The notes beneath the pieces are model-generated. The model was not told where the DNA came from, did not search any database, and was given only the letters and a program-made list of their open reading frames with translations. The translations under genes and the position numbers were made by a program. Below, in pieces: positions 28,668-38,692 of a stretch of DNA of 64,000 bases. Origin of the DNA: Candidatus Nanohaloarchaea archaeon (lineage in GTDB: Archaea > Nanohalarchaeota > Nanosalinia > Nanosalinales > Nanosalinaceae); the NCBI GenBank assembly GCA_014297435.1, contig JACOQA010000003.1:124001-188000 (forward strand), written 5' to 3'. The number at the start of each line of letters is the position of its first letter. The first letter of the stretch is position 1.

Positions 28668-29057
28668 ATGCAACACGATACACTGAGCGACGCACTTTCC
28701 GCAATCAACAACGCAGCGAGAAAGGGCAACAACTACGCAACAATCAGCCCTACAAGCAATCTTATCCAGAACGTCCTACTCAAGCTTCAGGACGAAGGAT
28801 ACATCGGAGTCTTCGAACTTATCGAGGACGGTAAAGGTGGAAAGTACAAGGTAGAGGTCAAGGAAGCAGTAAACAAGTGTGAACCAGTCAAGCCTAACTT
28901 CTACGTTGGAAGCGACGAACACACAGAGTGGGCAAAGAGATACTTGCCTGCACGAAACTTCGGAAAACTCATAGTAACAACACCGAGAGGAGTTCTCACC
29001 CACGACGAGGCAGTTGAAGAAAACGTGGGCGGAAAGCTCCTTGGGTACGTCTACTAG
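28668..29057 (+). CDS. rps8: Ribosomal protein S8
   Basis: DTLSDALSAINNAARKGN...GVLTHDEAVEENVGGKLLGYVY. Confidence 0.95.
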   Translation: MQHDTLSDALSAINNAARKGNNYATISPTSNLIQNVLLKLQDEGYIGVFELIEDGKGGKYKVEVKEAVNKCEPVKPNFYVGSDEHTEWAKRYLPARNFGKLIVTTPRGVLTHDEAVEENVGGKLLGYVY

Positions 29058-29594
29058 GTGAAAAAGAAAATGAGAGAGACAGCAGACCTCAACGGATTCG
29101 AAGCCAACTACGAAGACGGCGTACTTGAAGTTGAAGGAAACGGCGAAACAGTTTCAAGAAAGCTTAACCACGCACGAATCGATGTAGAAGTCAAGGATGG
29201 AGAAGTAGTTTTCTCCTCAGACGAGAGCAACAAGACAGTTAAGTCAATCCTTGGAACTTTCAGGTCCCACGTCCAGAACATGGTCGACGGACTTGAAGAT
29301 GAACACGTCTACCAGATGAAAGGTGTTTACGCACACTTCCCTATGGACATCGATGTAGAGAACGACCAGGTAGTGATCGGAAACTTCATGGGAGAAAGAA
29401 ATCCTAGAAAGGTCGATATTGCTGAAGGCGCAGAAGTATCAGTAAACGGCGAAGACCTAGAAATCAGAGGTGCAGACAAAGAAGCAGTAGGACTTACCGC
29501 CGGACGTATCGAACAGGCATGCAAGAAAGGGAACCGCGATCCAAGAACGTTCCAGGACGGAGTCTACATTACAGACAAAGGTGAGAAAGAATGA
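29058..29594 (+). CDS. rpl6: Ribosomal protein L6
   Basis: MKGVYAHFPMDIDVENDQVVIGNFMGERNPRKVDI. Confidence 0.94.
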   Translation: MKKKMRETADLNGFEANYEDGVLEVEGNGETVSRKLNHARIDVEVKDGEVVFSSDESNKTVKSILGTFRSHVQNMVDGLEDEHVYQMKGVYAHFPMDIDVENDQVVIGNFMGERNPRKVDIAEGAEVSVNGEDLEIRGADKEAVGLTAGRIEQACKKGNRDPRTFQDGVYITDKGEKE

Positions 29595-29929
29595 GCGACG
29601 ATTTCAAGAGAGAAGACAACCACAAGAAGACACAGACCCCTAGCTCGTGGAGAAAGCCTAAAGGAGGGCACTCCCGTGCACGTCTGAAGAAGAAAGGTGC
29701 GAACCCTCTTCCGAAGGCAGGTTACAGAACTGATAAAGATGTTAGAGGCAAGCATCCTTCCGGATATGAGGAAGTGCTTGTCCACAACACCTCCGACCTT
29801 GAGGAACTTGATGAAGAGACAGAAGCAGCACGAATCGGTTCAACAGTCGGAGACAGAAAACGTGAAAAGATAGTTAAAAAAGCTGACGATGAAGGAATCC
29901 ATGTGCTTAACAGAGGTGACGAAGAATGA
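29591..29929 (+). CDS. rpl32e: Ribosomal protein L32e
   Basis: SSWRKPKGGHSRARLKKKGANPLPKAGYRTDKDVRGKHPSGYEEVLVHN. Confidence 0.94.
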   Translation: MSDDFKREDNHKKTQTPSSWRKPKGGHSRARLKKKGANPLPKAGYRTDKDVRGKHPSGYEEVLVHNTSDLEELDEETEAARIGSTVGDRKREKIVKKADDEGIHVLNRGDEE

Positions 29930-30369
29930 CCGACCTTAAATCACAGAAGAGAATGGCTTCAGAAGTACTTGACGTAGGAAAGAACCGTGTCTGGATCGAT
30001 CCGGACAACACAGAGAAAGTAGAGGAAGCCATCACAAGGAACGACATCAGGAACCTGGTCGAGTCAGGAGTCATCCAGAAAAAAGATGTTAAAGGAACCT
30101 CGAAAGGTCGTGCAAGAGACAAGAAGAAGCAGAAAGCCAAAGGACGCAGAAAAGGTCAAGGAAACAGGAAAGGAAAGAAGACAGCAAGGAAAGATTCCAA
30201 AGAAGAATGGCAGGAAAAAATCCGTGCCATCAGGAAAAGACTCAAGGAAATGAAGGAAGAGGAAGAAGTTTCGAACGACGAGTACTGGGATCTTTACGAC
30301 ATGGCAAAGGGAGGATTCTTCCGTAACACAAAACACCTAGAAAACCACGTCGAGAACAAGCTAGAGTGA
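29926..30369 (+). CDS. rpl19e: Ribosomal protein L19e
   Basis: LKSQKRMASEVLDVGKNRVWIDP...GRARDKKKQKAKGRRKGQGNRKGKKTAR. Confidence 0.95.
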   Translation: MTDLKSQKRMASEVLDVGKNRVWIDPDNTEKVEEAITRNDIRNLVESGVIQKKDVKGTSKGRARDKKKQKAKGRRKGQGNRKGKKTARKDSKEEWQEKIRAIRKRLKEMKEEEEVSNDEYWDLYDMAKGGFFRNTKHLENHVENKLE

Positions 30370-30375
30370 TTACAA

Positions 30376-30885
30376 ATGGCAGACACATCAAACTACGAAC
30401 TACCTTTCAGGAGAAGAAGAGAACAGAAAACAGACTACAAACAGAGACTTGGACTTCTGAAATCAGGTAAGCCAAGAGCAGTTGTAAGAATCTCTAACAA
30501 CCATACTAGAGTCCACCTCTCTCACTACAAACAGGAGGGAGATGAAAACACAGCTCAGACACTTTCAAAGGAGCTTGAAGAGTACGGATGGGAGAACCAT
30601 ACAGGCAATCTTCCTGCCGCTTACTTGACAGGTTTCCTTGCAGGAATGAAGGCTGAAGAGGACGAAGCAGTTCTCGACCTAGGACTAAGAGAGAAAAACA
30701 AGGGCGGAAGAATGTTTGCCGCTCTCAAAGGATTGATCGATGCAGGAGTCGAAATCCCTGCAGGCGAATCCATCTTCCCATCCGAGGAAAGACTAAGGGG
30801 AGAACACATCGAAGAGATGACAGACAAAGAAGTACCTGCAAACTTCGATGAAACAAAGGAAGCAATCAGAGGTGAGTTCGAATAA
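30376..30885 (+). CDS. rpl18: Ribosomal protein L18
   Basis: YELPFRRRREQKTDYKQRLGLLKSGKPRAVVRISNNHTRVHL. Confidence 0.95.
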   Translation: MADTSNYELPFRRRREQKTDYKQRLGLLKSGKPRAVVRISNNHTRVHLSHYKQEGDENTAQTLSKELEEYGWENHTGNLPAAYLTGFLAGMKAEEDEAVLDLGLREKNKGGRMFAALKGLIDAGVEIPAGESIFPSEERLRGEHIEEMTDKEVPANFDETKEAIRGEFE

Positions 30886-31556
30886 TGTCACAGGAAATGG
30901 AAGAAGAGGAGATCTGGAAGCCACGCACCAAGCTAGGCGGAAAGGTCGCTAACGGAGAAATCACAAAGATCACAGAAGCACTTGACTCCAAGTACCCAAT
31001 CATGGAAGAAGAGATCGTCGACCAGCTTGTCGACCTGGACGAAGAGGTAATCTTGATCGGAGGAACACCAGGAAAAGGAGGCGGCGTAAGAAGAACTGTT
31101 TCAAAGAGAACATGCAGAATGCACAAGTCAGGAGGACGTTACTCCACAAACGCTATGGCAGTTCTCGGAAACAGAAGAAATGTTGTAGGACTTGGAGAAG
31201 GAGACGCAAACGATACAAGAGCAGCTATCGAATCCGCTTCAAGAGAAGCAAAGCTCAACCTCATAAAGGTAAACAGAGGGAACGGATCCTGGGAAGACAG
31301 AGGAGACGACTCAACATCGATTCCTTTCAAAGTTACAGGAAAGTCCGGTTCTGTTGAAGTAGAGCTTAAGCCTGCACCGAGAGGAACAGGGCTTGCAGCA
31401 TCAGAAGGAGTAAAGAAGATGCTTGAGCTTGCCGGAATCCAGAACATCTACGTTGAATCCCGAGGACAGACAAGAACACGGGAGAACATGATGAAGGCAA
31501 CATTCGAAGCTCTCAAGAAGCTCAACGAATACGAATCACCAGGTGATGCAGAATGA
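30885..31556 (+). CDS. rps5: Ribosomal protein S5
   Basis: WKPRTKLGGKVANGEITKITEAL...RRTVSKRTCRMHKSGGRYSTNAMAVLGN. Confidence 0.93.
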   Translation: MSQEMEEEEIWKPRTKLGGKVANGEITKITEALDSKYPIMEEEIVDQLVDLDEEVILIGGTPGKGGGVRRTVSKRTCRMHKSGGRYSTNAMAVLGNRRNVVGLGEGDANDTRAAIESASREAKLNLIKVNRGNGSWEDRGDDSTSIPFKVTGKSGSVEVELKPAPRGTGLAASEGVKKMLELAGIQNIYVESRGQTRTRENMMKATFEALKKLNEYESPGDAE

Positions 31557-31900
31557 TCGCAGCAGTAAGAGTAAGAGGTCCAGTAGACCTTAACGAAACA
31601 GTGAACAACACACTCGACAACATCAACCTGAACACAAAAAACCAGGTTGTAGTCTTCGAGGAAAACGAAGCAATCATGGGAATGATGAACTCTGTAAAGG
31701 ACTACATCACCTATGGAGAGATCTCCGATGAAGTAGTAGAGAAACTTGAGGAAAGAAAAGGAGAGAGTCTCGAGTCAGGAGATACAGTCAATCTTTCGCC
31801 TCCATCAGGAGGATTCGAAGACACGAAAAGAAACACGGGACAGGGCGGAAGCCTTGGAAAACGTGAAAATATCGACGAACTTTTAGAGAGGATGGTATAA
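31553..31900 (+). CDS. rpl30: Ribosomal protein L30 (short)
   Basis: AAVRVRGPVDLNETVNNTLDNINLNTKNQVVVFEENEAIMGMMNSVKDYITYGEIS. Confidence 0.9.
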   Translation: MIAAVRVRGPVDLNETVNNTLDNINLNTKNQVVVFEENEAIMGMMNSVKDYITYGEISDEVVEKLEERKGESLESGDTVNLSPPSGGFEDTKRNTGQGGSLGKRENIDELLERMV

Positions 31901-32326
31901 ATGACGAAGAGAAGATCTAAGAAGAATAAGTCCGGTTCTCACGGACACGGTTCATCGAAGAAAAACCGTGGAGCAGGAAGCAAAGGTGGAAGAGGTAACG
32001 CCGGAAGAGGAAAGAAGGCAAAACACCACAAGATGCAGTCAGGCGAAGTCCACGAGCTTGGAGAGAAAGGATTCAACTCCCGGAAGTCCGAGCAGGACGG
32101 CATCAACCTGAGAGACATCGACCAGAGAATCGACGACTTCGTAGAAGAAGGTTCTGCGGAAGAAACTGAGGACGGTTATGTCTTCCACGCTTCCGACGCA
32201 GGATACGAAAAGGTTCTCGGAAAAGGACAGCTCAGGAAGGACATCGAGATCCATGCCGAAGATTTTTCCAGCACGGCAGAAGAAAAGTTAAAAGAAGCCG
32301 GAGTTGAACCTGTAATAGAGGATTAA
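31901..32326 (+). CDS. rpl15: Ribosomal protein L15
   Basis: RRSKKNKSGSHGHGSSKKNRGAGSKGGRGNAGRGKKAKHHKM. Confidence 0.93.
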   Translation: MTKRRSKKNKSGSHGHGSSKKNRGAGSKGGRGNAGRGKKAKHHKMQSGEVHELGEKGFNSRKSEQDGINLRDIDQRIDDFVEEGSAEETEDGYVFHASDAGYEKVLGKGQLRKDIEIHAEDFSSTAEEKLKEAGVEPVIED

Positions 32327-32330
32327 ACGA

Positions 32331-33719
32331 ATGTCGAAACTAGTCCAGGCAGCATCTTACTTACCAAGCATCAAGGAACCCAAGAAAGAACAGTCATTAA
32401 GGAGAATGTTGACCTGGACCGGGATTGCCCTGGTTCTTTACTTTATAATGGGTTCGATCGATCTCTACGGCGCTAACGCCCAGTCGGTCGAACAAGCACT
32501 TCAGAGTTTGCAGACTTTCCAGACTATTCTAGGAGCTCAGATTGGTTCTATAATTACACTAGGTATTGGACCTATCGTTACGTCATCGATTATCCTTCAG
32601 ATGATGGTAGGTTCGGATCTCCTTCCATGGAATACTAACACACAGGAAGGAAAGATCAAGTTCCAGTCGGCGCAGAAGGTACTTGCGTACGGCTTGACAG
32701 TAATTGAAGCCTTCGGGTACGTTCTCTCAGGCACCTTCGGTAACGTTGCAGGAGACCCTATGCTATTGTTCCTGCTAGCCGGACAGATAACACTGGGCGG
32801 ATGGCTGATCATCCTGCTTGACGACATGGTCCAGAAATGGGGATTCGGATCAGGGGTATCGCTGTTTATTGCAGCAGGTGTATCTAAAGCAGTATACATC
32901 TCAACTATCTCTCCACTTACATCCGCAGGAGAACTATTCTGGACTGTAGGAGGAAACCCTGTAGGACACATCATCCAGTTCTTCCTAACGTTCCAAGCAT
33001 CATCCATAATCCCTGTAATATTCACAGTACTGGTCTTCGCAACAGTAGTTTACCTACAGGCTATGCGTGTGGAGATTCCGTTGACCTTCGGAAACGTCAG
33101 AGGGTTCGGTCAAAAATGGCCTCTGAAATTCCTCTACACCTCGAACATGCCTGTCATCCTGATCGCAGCACTTGTGTCTAACTTCAGGATACTTGGAACC
33201 ACACTTGCCGGAACAAACGGTTGTTCAATCCTTGGATGTTTCCAGGGAGGACAGGCAACATCCGGACTCGTCGCATATCTCAGCGCTCCACAGAGCTTCG
33301 TGGATGGACTGATTAACGGAACAGTTCAGATGGTTGGAACCGGTGGACTTATGCACGTCCTAATCTACCTGAGTGTTTACACGTTAGGATCGATCATGTT
33401 CTCGATCTTCTGGATGAAGACCTCAGGACAGGACGCCGACTCTGTTGCGGAAGATATTCAACAGACCGGCATGAAAGTTCCAGGATTCAGGAAAGACAAA
33501 CGAGTAATCAAGAAAGTACTCAATCGGTACATCCCAGGACTGACAGTACTGTCGGGAGCAGTTGTTGGACTCCTTGCAGGAATCGCCAACATTACAAACG
33601 CTGCAGGGGGCGGAACAGGAATCCTACTTACAGTCATGATCCTGTACCAGATGTATGAGCAGCTGGCTCAGAAACACATGGAGGAACTTCACCCAGCACT
33701 CAAGGACTTCATGTCCTAA
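32331..33719 (+). CDS. secY: Preprotein translocase SecY
   Basis: Multi-TM; ARCHAEAL SecY motifs IGSIITLGIGPIVTSSIILQMMVGS, FGNVRGFGQKWPLKFLYTSNMPVIL. Confidence 0.97.
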   Translation: MSKLVQAASYLPSIKEPKKEQSLRRMLTWTGIALVLYFIMGSIDLYGANAQSVEQALQSLQTFQTILGAQIGSIITLGIGPIVTSSIILQMMVGSDLLPWNTNTQEGKIKFQSAQKVLAYGLTVIEAFGYVLSGTFGNVAGDPMLLFLLAGQITLGGWLIILLDDMVQKWGFGSGVSLFIAAGVSKAVYISTISPLTSAGELFWTVGGNPVGHIIQFFLTFQASSIIPVIFTVLVFATVVYLQAMRVEIPLTFGNVRGFGQKWPLKFLYTSNMPVILIAALVSNFRILGTTLAGTNGCSILGCFQGGQATSGLVAYLSAPQSFVDGLINGTVQMVGTGGLMHVLIYLSVYTLGSIMFSIFWMKTSGQDADSVAEDIQQTGMKVPGFRKDKRVIKKVLNRYIPGLTVLSGAVVGLLAGIANITNAAGGGTGILLTVMILYQMYEQLAQKHMEELHPALKDFMS

Positions 33720-33792
33720 CAAACCTCATTTTTACTCCTCCTCCTGAACAGCCTCCGATTTAAAAGCCTTCTCCGCGAAGTTACTTGATAAG

Positions 33793-34527
33793 ATGGCATC
33801 GATACAGGGATTCCTAAACGTTTTATTCGGGTTCTATGATACGCTTTTCCAGCCGATACTAAGTTTAGGACCGCTTCCCTCACTCGCAATCTTCTCCGGA
33901 ATGTTAGCCGGAATGTTCTCGATAATATACTACATCTTCCTAGATATCGAGGCGATGGATGAAATTAAAGAGAAAATTAACGAGAAACAGGAAAAACGGA
34001 AGGAAGCACAGAAGAACGATAACGTCGATGAAGCAACCGACCACATGAAGGAAGCTATGTCTCTGAATCAGGAGATGATGATGCTCAACTTCAAACCGAT
34101 GATCGTGACTATGATTTGCGTAGCATTCATCTTCCCATGGCTTGGGGCAACATTCGCACCATCAATCGATCTACAGCAGACATCTAACTCGACATTTGAA
34201 GGAGATTTCCAGTTTAACGGTCAAAACGAAAAGATAACTATAGTTAATGATACAGAGCCAGTGGTTAAGATGGATGATCAGAACGCTTTGATCGGCGGAG
34301 AGGTCAACGCCTTTGGTGTGGACTGGGATGTAGTCAGGTTCGGTGAAAAGAAAGGAGGCTTCTTCTCATCAGGCGGAGAAGGACACGTTTTGAAGATGAA
34401 TGCCAGGTTCGTAGACCTGCCTTTCAGCATTCCGCTTGCAGGAGCAGCACTGAACTGGCTTGGAACCTACATCCTAATTTCGATGCCACTAACCTTCCTG
34501 TTCAGGAAGATGCTAGGAATCCAGTAG
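33793..34527 (+). CDS. DUF106 / EMC3-TMCO1-like membrane insertase
   Basis: Multi-TM with coiled-coil loop after first TMs, NFKPMIVTMICVAFIFPWLG; adjacent to secY as commonly in archaea. Confidence 0.8.
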   Translation: MASIQGFLNVLFGFYDTLFQPILSLGPLPSLAIFSGMLAGMFSIIYYIFLDIEAMDEIKEKINEKQEKRKEAQKNDNVDEATDHMKEAMSLNQEMMMLNFKPMIVTMICVAFIFPWLGATFAPSIDLQQTSNSTFEGDFQFNGQNEKITIVNDTEPVVKMDDQNALIGGEVNAFGVDWDVVRFGEKKGGFFSSGGEGHVLKMNARFVDLPFSIPLAGAALNWLGTYILISMPLTFLFRKMLGIQ

Positions 34528-34583
34528 GTTTTCCCTCTCCATTTTCAGTTGATCAGATAAAAGTTTCTCAAAGAGGTTAAGTT

Positions 34584-35540
34584 ATGGATTGGTACACCCG
34601 GGACGAGGCAGAGACATCCGAGGAATACGGATCAATACCAGAAAAACGTTCTATCGAAGAACTGATGGATAAAGGATTTTTTGTAGTAGACAAGCCCTTC
34701 GGACCACAGTCAAAACAGGTCTCAACCTGGATAAAGAAAGAACTTAACCTGAAGAAGACAGGTCACTTTGGAACACTTGACCCAAATGCTACAGGCGTAC
34801 TACCTGTAGGAGTAAACTCGGGAACCCGCATAAACGATATACTATCTGGTTCAGACAAAGAATACATATTCGAAGCAGTTCTGCATGAGGAAAGAGAAGA
34901 AGACAAGATAAAGGAGAAACTACTGGAGTTCAAAGGCACGAACAAGCAGACACCTCCTGAAAAATCCGCTGTGAAAAGAGAGGAAAGAGAAAGAGAGGTA
35001 TACGAAGTAGAACTGCTTGAAAAAGACGGCAAGAAAGTTCTTGGAAGAGTCAAATGCGAGTCAGGTTTTTACGTAAGAGTATTGATCACGCAGCTGGGAG
35101 AAAAACTTGACACAGAAGCAGAGATGAATGAGCTTAGAAGAACTAAACAAGACCATCTATCCGAAGAAGACGCTAACACGTTACAAGATATTGTAGATGC
35201 TTACCACTTCTGGAAACAGGATGATAGAGAAAACGAGATCAGAGATATTCTGCATCCTATCGAGAAAGCTGTGGAACATGTTCCGAAGATCGCAGTAAAG
35301 GACTCTGCGGTAAACGCTGTGGCTAACGGCGCGGATCTAGGTGCTACGGGGATTTCGAAGTTCCAGAGCGGTATAAAGGAGGGGGATACTGTTGCAATAA
35401 CGACCTTGAAAGGCGAGCTTGTCGCGCTTGCAGAGGCAAGAATGAACTCAGAGAAACTTTACGATGAGGACGGAACCGCAGCCTCACCAGAATCTGTGCA
35501 TATGGCTCCTGAAACCTATCCAAAACGGTGGAAACAGTGA
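34584..35540 (+). CDS. Cbf5/TruB-family pseudouridine synthase with PUA
   Basis: GFFVVDKPFGPQSKQVSTWIK, TGHFGTLDPNATGVLPVGVNSGTRI; C-terminal PUA-like region. Confidence 0.9.
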   Translation: MDWYTRDEAETSEEYGSIPEKRSIEELMDKGFFVVDKPFGPQSKQVSTWIKKELNLKKTGHFGTLDPNATGVLPVGVNSGTRINDILSGSDKEYIFEAVLHEEREEDKIKEKLLEFKGTNKQTPPEKSAVKREEREREVYEVELLEKDGKKVLGRVKCESGFYVRVLITQLGEKLDTEAEMNELRRTKQDHLSEEDANTLQDIVDAYHFWKQDDRENEIRDILHPIEKAVEHVPKIAVKDSAVNAVANGADLGATGISKFQSGIKEGDTVAITTLKGELVALAEARMNSEKLYDEDGTAASPESVHMAPETYPKRWKQ

Positions 35541-36112
35541 TCGAAACACTTCTTAAAGCACTAGAACTGAAGGATGAGAAACGTACCGGACAAGAAATCT
35601 ACAATATATCTGAACCTGACTCTGTTGCCGGACATTCATGGAATGTTGTTTTCCTGACGATGCTTTTTGGTGAGGGCGAAGATGTCAACATGAAGAAGGC
35701 TTTGAAGATCGCTACAGTGCACGATCTAGCTGAAGCCGAGACAGGTGATATCGCGAAGAGAGCCGACGAAGATAAACAGGATTTAAGCGACGAGGAGAAA
35801 GAAGTAGAAGAGTTCGAGGCGATAACAGGGCTTTCCGAATCACTGAACTCTCACGAGATCAGGATGCTCTGGAAGGAGTACGAGGACTGCCAGACACCTG
35901 AAGCCAGACTGGTCAACGACATGGACCACATCGAGAAATGTCTGACGGCTTTGAAGAATGAAAAAGAAGAAAATTATGATCCGGGAGAAAACGATACAGG
36001 GTTTGAGAACCTGGATGAGTTCTTCGAGACAGCTGAAAAAGAGTTCAAAACCGGTTTTGGAGAGGAGCTTTTCAACGAAATAAAATCACGTTACGAGGAC
36101 GAAAGAGAATGA
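35537..36112 (+). CDS. HD-domain hydrolase (HDDC2/YfbR-like)
   Basis: EPDSVAGHSWNVVFL...TVHDLAEAETGDIAKR...LVNDMDHIEKC; probable GTG start overlapping cbf5 stop. Confidence 0.85.
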   Translation: MIETLLKALELKDEKRTGQEIYNISEPDSVAGHSWNVVFLTMLFGEGEDVNMKKALKIATVHDLAEAETGDIAKRADEDKQDLSDEEKEVEEFEAITGLSESLNSHEIRMLWKEYEDCQTPEARLVNDMDHIEKCLTALKNEKEENYDPGENDTGFENLDEFFETAEKEFKTGFGEELFNEIKSRYEDERE

Positions 36113-36681
36113 TTTCAGATGACCTAGACTTCATTCTTGAGTCATACAACGTAAAGGATGAAGTGAGAACCGGATGGCTTTTCAAAGGTGTCCGCGACCC
36201 GGAATCCGTTGCATCTCACGTTTGGGGCGTCAAGTTTCTCTGTCTTCTCTACGCTGAAGAAGAGGATGTTGACGAGGGAAGAGCTGTGAAGATGGCGGTA
36301 ATCCAGGATCTTCCTGAAGCCAAGACAGGAGATCTAGTTTCAGAAAAACATGCGGAAAGATACGAGCTTACAGACGAAGAAAAAGACCGGAAGGAACGAG
36401 TCGCGATGCACGAACTACCTCCCGAAAATCGATTTGATGACATAATTGAACTCTGGGAGGAATATCAGGAAAGAGAGACGAGAACTGCGAGGTTCGTGAA
36501 AGATATGGATATGATCGATATGTGTTTCCAGGCTTTGAAGTATGAAATCGAACATAGAAGGTCTCCTGAAAAGTCGATGGACGAGTTCTTCGAATATACA
36601 GAACCACGGCTTAATACTGATACAGGTAAAGAGCTTTTTGAAGAGCTGAAATCTAGATACGAGAAGGTCAAAAAGGAATAG
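36109..36681 (+). CDS. HD-domain paralog with HD changed to QD
   Basis: DPESVASHVWGVKFL...VIQDLPEAKTGDLVSEK...FVKDMDMIDMC. Confidence 0.82.
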   Translation: MISDDLDFILESYNVKDEVRTGWLFKGVRDPESVASHVWGVKFLCLLYAEEEDVDEGRAVKMAVIQDLPEAKTGDLVSEKHAERYELTDEEKDRKERVAMHELPPENRFDDIIELWEEYQERETRTARFVKDMDMIDMCFQALKYEIEHRRSPEKSMDEFFEYTEPRLNTDTGKELFEELKSRYEKVKKE

Positions 36682-36729
36682 GTTATAAGATGGTTTCCCG
36701 AATAAAAGTTCTATACTAGATAGCTTTGT

Positions 36730-36815
36730 GCCGGAGTGACTGAGTGGCTAAAGGTGCCGGTCTTGAGAACCGGTGAGGCACACGCCTCTCCTGGGTTCAA
36801 ATCCCAGCTCCGGCG
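36730..36815 (+). tRNA. tRNA-Ser(UGA)
   Basis: GCCGGAG...CTCCGGC acceptor, loop CTTGAGA, long variable arm, GGTTCAAATCC. Confidence 0.95.
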
Positions 36816-36874
36816 AACTCTTTCTTTTCCAAGCTAGAAAACTGTTTTAAACAACCATTTAACACGTTTTAGGT

Positions 36875-37288
36875 ATGGTTAAGACTGCCGAGGAGCTGAT
36901 GGATGAACCTGACTTTATCGAAGCTGATGCCCCGATTGAAGAAGTAGAAAAAGAGTTCGAAGGCTCAGAAAACACGTTAATCGTAAGAAGAGACGATGAG
37001 CTCATCGGCGAAATACATGAAAACGCTCTCCTAAAACTACTGATTCCAGAGGAAAGGCTTGACGAAGAGAAAGTTATCGGAATCATAGGTTTTTCGTTCG
37101 ATCAGAGCTATGTCGCGGAGAAGGCTGAAGATCTAGCCTCGAGACACGAAGTAACTGTTCCGAAGGACGAAGAACTAGGAGAGATAGCCTTTCTGATGGA
37201 TCGTGAGGACATCCGTTCGCTTCCTGTAGAGGAAGATGGCGAGGTAGTTGGAGTTGTGCATGAAAACCGTTTGATGGAGGAGATTTAA
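36875..37288 (+). CDS. CBS-domain-pair protein
   Basis: 137 aa with two CBS-like repeats; abuts antiporter gene. Confidence 0.65.
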   Translation: MVKTAEELMDEPDFIEADAPIEEVEKEFEGSENTLIVRRDDELIGEIHENALLKLLIPEERLDEEKVIGIIGFSFDQSYVAEKAEDLASRHEVTVPKDEELGEIAFLMDREDIRSLPVEEDGEVVGVVHENRLMEEI

Positions 37289-37289
37289 G

Positions 37290-38495
37290 GTGGCGGCAGG
37301 ACTCTCAACAAACACACTTTTCGCCTTAGCGATGGTTCTCTCAGTATCATTTATTGTCGGAGAACTCTTTGAACGGATAGGTCTTGAATCTATAATCGGA
37401 TATATCATTTCGGGTTTGATGCTCGGTCCCGGAATAAAGAATCTTGCACCACACGTCCCTTTCCTTGAAACCTCTATGGCGATTTCAGCTTCCTCTTTGG
37501 CAGGTTTCGGAACCATTGGAGCCACATTAATTCTCTTCCAAGCCGGTTTAAGAGAAGAGAACGCCGCAGACATCTTCAGACACGAAAAAGGACTCGACCT
37601 AGGTGTAGGAATTCTTGTCGGCTCCTTCACATTTATTCTTGGCGCGCTTCTAATGTTCCCAGACGTACTAGGGCTTGAATCTATACAAGCAGCAGTATTT
37701 GTCGCACTTGGATACTCGATGGTAGATATCGGAGTGCCCTCCAAGATAATGCTTTCTAAAGGCTTGATGCGTGAAAAAATTGGACCTTACACAATCAAAT
37801 CATCGGTCATCAACGTCACAGCCGGATTCGGAATACTTACCACGCTTGTACTTATATCCTCTGCTTCTATCGGAGACTTCGCAATCAAAATAGCCGGGAT
37901 CTTCGGCTTTGCACTCGTCTTTTACATCCTACACGAGTTCATCCACCGTCTTGATGATTACATCATAATGTTCGAGGAGACCGAGGCGCAGTTCGCTATT
38001 ACGTTCGCTCTTCTCCTTTTCATGGCCTACTTTACCGAGTCAGTAGGTCTCTCCAGCGTGATAGGTGCTTTCTTCGCAGGAGTCATAATCTCCCGGAGCG
38101 AGTTCTCCGAATCCCGCTCATTCCAAGACAAGATACAAGCAATTGGAATGGGGCTCTTTATCCCACTTTTCTTCGCATGGTTCGGTCTAGGACTCCAAAT
38201 CTTTGGCTCCGGAGGAATGCTTGCAAACATGGAGGCCGCAACATTCCTCTTCCTGCTTTCGACAGTTTCGAAACTTGGCATCGGTTATGCGATCACCAAG
38301 TACCACGGAGTGAAGAAGTCGATGACGGTTGCTGGATCGCTTCTCAGCCTTGACATCGAGACGCTAGTTGTTATCCTGATCGGTATCGATCTAGGAATTC
38401 TAGGTTCAGAGATGCTTCAGATCTTCGCACCTTCCGTACTGTTCTCGACGATCACGATCGTCGGAATCTACTTTATCTTGGAGAGAAAGGCCTAG
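37290..38495 (+). CDS. CPA2-family cation/proton antiporter (KefB/NapA-like)
   Basis: 401 aa, many TMs; SIIGYIISGLMLGPG, LILFQAGLRE, VIGAFFAGVIISRSE. Confidence 0.87.
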   Translation: MAAGLSTNTLFALAMVLSVSFIVGELFERIGLESIIGYIISGLMLGPGIKNLAPHVPFLETSMAISASSLAGFGTIGATLILFQAGLREENAADIFRHEKGLDLGVGILVGSFTFILGALLMFPDVLGLESIQAAVFVALGYSMVDIGVPSKIMLSKGLMREKIGPYTIKSSVINVTAGFGILTTLVLISSASIGDFAIKIAGIFGFALVFYILHEFIHRLDDYIIMFEETEAQFAITFALLLFMAYFTESVGLSSVIGAFFAGVIISRSEFSESRSFQDKIQAIGMGLFIPLFFAWFGLGLQIFGSGGMLANMEAATFLFLLSTVSKLGIGYAITKYHGVKKSMTVAGSLLSLDIETLVVILIGIDLGILGSEMLQIFAPSVLFSTITIVGIYFILERKA

Positions 38496-38549
38496 CCTGA
38501 AAGTTTGATTCTTAAAGGTTAGACTTTCTTCTTCATCTACGGAGTTTAT

Positions 38550-38622
38550 AGCCCCCTGGTGTAGTGGCCAATCATGAGAGGCCCTGGCCCTCTCGACGCA
38601 GGTTCGAATCCTGCGGGGGCTA
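38550..38622 (+). tRNA. tRNA-Gln(CUG)
   Basis: AGCCCCC...GGGGGCTA, anticodon stem AGAGG/CCTCT with loop CCCTGGC, GGTTCGAATCC. Confidence 0.92.
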
Positions 38623-38692
38623 AAACATTCTCTTTCCAGGTTTCTCTGAAGTTACCCGCATACTTTACCGTAAAGCTTTCTAACATACTACT

